Positions 5,091-6,756 of a DNA stretch of 6,756 nt are shown here, piece after piece (position 1 is the stretch's first letter; every line of letters starts with the position of its first letter). Location: positions 1 through 6,756 of the forward strand of contig JAVCCX010000005.1 of the NCBI GenBank assembly GCA_030765245.1. The letters run 5' to 3'. The DNA comes from Candidatus Zophobacter franzmannii. Its GTDB lineage: Bacteria; Cloacimonadota; Cloacimonadia; Cloacimonadales; JAFGVF01. The notes under the pieces are model-generated. The model was not told where the DNA came from, searched no databases, and worked only from the letters and a program-made list of their open reading frames with translations. Made by a program: the position numbers and the translations under genes.

Positions 5091-6756
5091 CTATGGATTA
5101 GTTTGTGTTAACTGCTTCAACGAAGTTTGGTTCTTTCTTGGCTTTTTCTTCGCGATTTCCTCTTTAGGTTCCTCTAAGAAGGTCTCGCCTTTGAGTACTT
5201 TCTTATCACGGAAGGCAAAGGTTTTACGCATATTAAACTCGGCCTGCTTTCCTCCATTCCACTGTGAAACAGGACGGAGATAGCCAACGACACGGGAATA
5301 TACTTCACAATTATCACTACAACAAGGGCAGTTATAATGCTCTCCGCTAATGTAGCCATGGGATGGGCAGACACTGAAGGTTGGGGAGAAGGTGAAATAT
5401 GGTAAGGTGTAGTTATCACAAATCTTCTTTACCAGGTTCTTCATTGAGTCAAGGTCATTAAGACGCTCACCTGCGAAGACATGGAGGACAGTTCCTCCAG
5501 TGTATTTTGCCTGTAGTTCATCTTGTAGATCTAATACTTCAAATACATCATTTGAGTAGTTTACAGGCAACTGGGTTGAGTTGGTATAGAAAGGTTCTAC
5601 ACCCTTCTCATTGTTGGCCACAAGGATGTCAGGGAATTGAGCTCTATCAATACGAGCTAGACGATAAGTTGTTCCTTCTGCAGGAGTTGCCTCAAGATTA
5701 TAGTTGTTTCCGGTTTCTTCCTGGAAGGTAACGAGTTTATCACGAAGGAAGTCCATTACTTTATTAGCAAAGGTATTACCCTCTTCACTTGCAATATCGC
5801 AGGAGAGGAAATTAAGGCAGGATTCGTTCATGCCAATTATTCCAATAGTTGAGAAGTGGTTCTTCCAGAACTTATTGAAACGTTCTTTCACGCTATTCAA
5901 ATAGAACTTTGTGTATGGATAAAGTCCACTATCTGTAAATGTCTCTAAGACCTTTCTTTTTATTTCAAGGCTGGATTGAGCAAGGTCTATCTGCTTTTCT
6001 AGTCTGTCAAAATAATCATCCTCATCAAGTGCAAGGTAGCCAATACGAGGTAGATTTACAGTTACAACACCTATAGAACCAGTAAGAGGGTTTGCTCCAA
6101 AAAGACCACCACCACGGGCTTCAAGTTTAGAAGTATCAAGTCTGAGACGGCAACACATTGAGCGTGAATCATCAGGACTCATGCTGGAATTGACAAAGTT
6201 CGAGAAATAGGGGATACCATACTTTGCTGTAGCTTCCCAAAGGAACTCTAGGGTCGGATTATCCCAGTCAAAATCGTTTGTAATGTTATAGGTAGGAATT
6301 GGGAAAGTGAATACTCGTCCCAGGGCATCTCCCTCAACCATAACTTCCAGAAATGACTTATTCAGCATATTCATCTCTTCCTGATACTCAGAATATGTAG
6401 TTTCTTGCTGAATCCCACCTATTACAACAGGTTGATCAGTATATGCTTTAGGAGGATGAAGATCCATTGTTATGTTTGTAAATGGAGTCTGGAACCCAAC
6501 ACGAGTTGGGACATTTATATTGAAAACAAATTCCTGAAGTGCTTGTTTAACATCTGTGTAAGACAAATTATCGAATCGGATTAATGGTGCTAAAAGTGTG
6601 TCAAAGTTTGAGAATGCCTGAGCACCCGCAGCTTCACCTTGTAGAGTGTAGAAGAAGTTAATAATCTGTCCCAGAGCTGAACGGAAATGTTTTGCAGGAC
6701 CACTTTCTACTTTACCTTTAGCTCCTTTGAATCCCTTCATGAGGAGATCCATAAGA
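5091..6756 (-). CDS. nrdD: Anaerobic (class III) ribonucleoside-triphosphate reductase, partial (5' end outside window)
   Basis: The C-terminal 553 residues (from the Met at 6752) plus one further codon (CTT, Leu) in an open frame running off the right edge. Full-length NrdD is usually about 600-780 residues, so the ATG at 6752 is internal and the N-terminal part is missing. The enzyme reduces NTPs to dNTPs anaerobically using a glycyl radical. Visible landmarks, numbered from that Met: the N-terminal barrel segment AKHFRSALGQIINFFYTLQ (20-38), the thiyl-radical Cys in SMCCRLRLD (C200/C201), GGGLFGANP (214-222), GMNESCLNFL (307-316), a zinc-site block with C462, C475, C478 and C482 (C477 is an extra Cys), and the glycyl-radical motif RVVGY with G490, followed by RPVSQWNGGKQAEF. 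After the usual end at about residue 512 there is an extra lysine-rich tail of about 40 residues (KGETFLEEPK... to QLTQTNP). nrdG follows 39 bp downstream, beyond a hairpin. Promoter and any NrdR boxes are outside the window. Confidence 0.96.
   Translation of the reverse strand, partial: LMDLLMKGFKGAKGKVESGPAKHFRSALGQIINFFYTLQGEAAGAQAFSNFDTLLAPLIRFDNLSYTDVKQALQEFVFNINVPTRVGFQTPFTNITMDLHPPKAYTDQPVVIGGIQQETTYSEYQEEMNMLNKSFLEVMVEGDALGRVFTFPIPTYNITNDFDWDNPTLEFLWEATAKYGIPYFSNFVNSSMSPDDSRSMCCRLRLDTSKLEARGGGLFGANPLTGSIGVVTVNLPRIGYLALDEDDYFDRLEKQIDLAQSSLEIKRKVLETFTDSGLYPYTKFYLNSVKERFNKFWKNHFSTIGIIGMNESCLNFLSCDIASEEGNTFANKVMDFLRDKLVTFQEETGNNYNLEATPAEGTTYRLARIDRAQFPDILVANNEKGVEPFYTNSTQLPVNYSNDVFEVLDLQDELQAKYTGGTVLHVFAGERLNDLDSMKNLVKKICDNYTLPYFTFSPTFSVCPSHGYISGEHYNCPCCSDNCEVYSRVVGYLRPVSQWNGGKQAEFNMRKTFAFRDKKVLKGETFLEEPKEEIAKKKPRKNQTSLKQLTQTNP

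Noticed and set aside
5507..5904. Two plus-strand frames (74 and 66 codons) opposite nrdD
   Set aside because: They lie wholly within the conserved nrdD coding region and show no features of real proteins.

Overview
The window is about 6.8 kb of moderately AT-rich bacterial DNA. Nearly all its coding capacity lies on the minus strand. The oxygen-independent class III ribonucleotide reductase pair (NrdD with its radical-SAM activase NrdG) points to an anaerobe or facultative anaerobe. A PAP2 phosphatase with a signal peptide and a C-terminal Phe fits a Gram-negative-type envelope. A spirochaete-like host is possible, but this is an inference I cannot confirm from the sequence.

Layout in coordinate order. 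(1) Positions 82-3028 hold a tight minus-strand operon, read from right to left: PAP2-family phosphatase, then pyridoxamine/pyridoxal kinase, then Cof-type HAD-IIB phosphatase, then a NimA-like FMN-binding (PNPOx-fold) protein. The spacings are 11 bp, 3 bp and a 4-bp ATGA overlap, and two Shine-Dalgarno sequences lie on or in the end of the gene before. A short frame may continue off the left edge. (2) Positions 3029-3817 have no convincing gene. They hold several short direct repeats with 10-12 bp period and small palindromes. (3) Positions 3818-4288 on the plus strand are a decayed remnant of a PEP/pyruvate-binding (PPDK N-terminal, ATP-grasp) domain protein, with an in-frame stop and a large internal deletion. 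(4) Positions 4362-6756 hold nrdD (5' end beyond the right edge) followed by nrdG. A strong terminator-like hairpin sits between them, almost against the nrdG start codon.

How the genes work together: NrdG uses S-adenosylmethionine and a [4Fe-4S] cluster to put the glycyl radical on NrdD, which then makes deoxyribonucleotides without oxygen. In the left operon, the B6-vitamer kinase, a HAD phosphatase of a class that includes PLP phosphatases and a PNPOx-fold flavoprotein could form a B6 salvage/homeostasis set. That grouping is a hypothesis from gene order, not something the sequence proves.

I see no clearly new multi-gene system. The most unusual points are the decayed PEP-domain gene, the long basic C-terminal tail of NrdD, the hairpin covering the nrdG translation start, and the periodic repeats in the long intergenic region.
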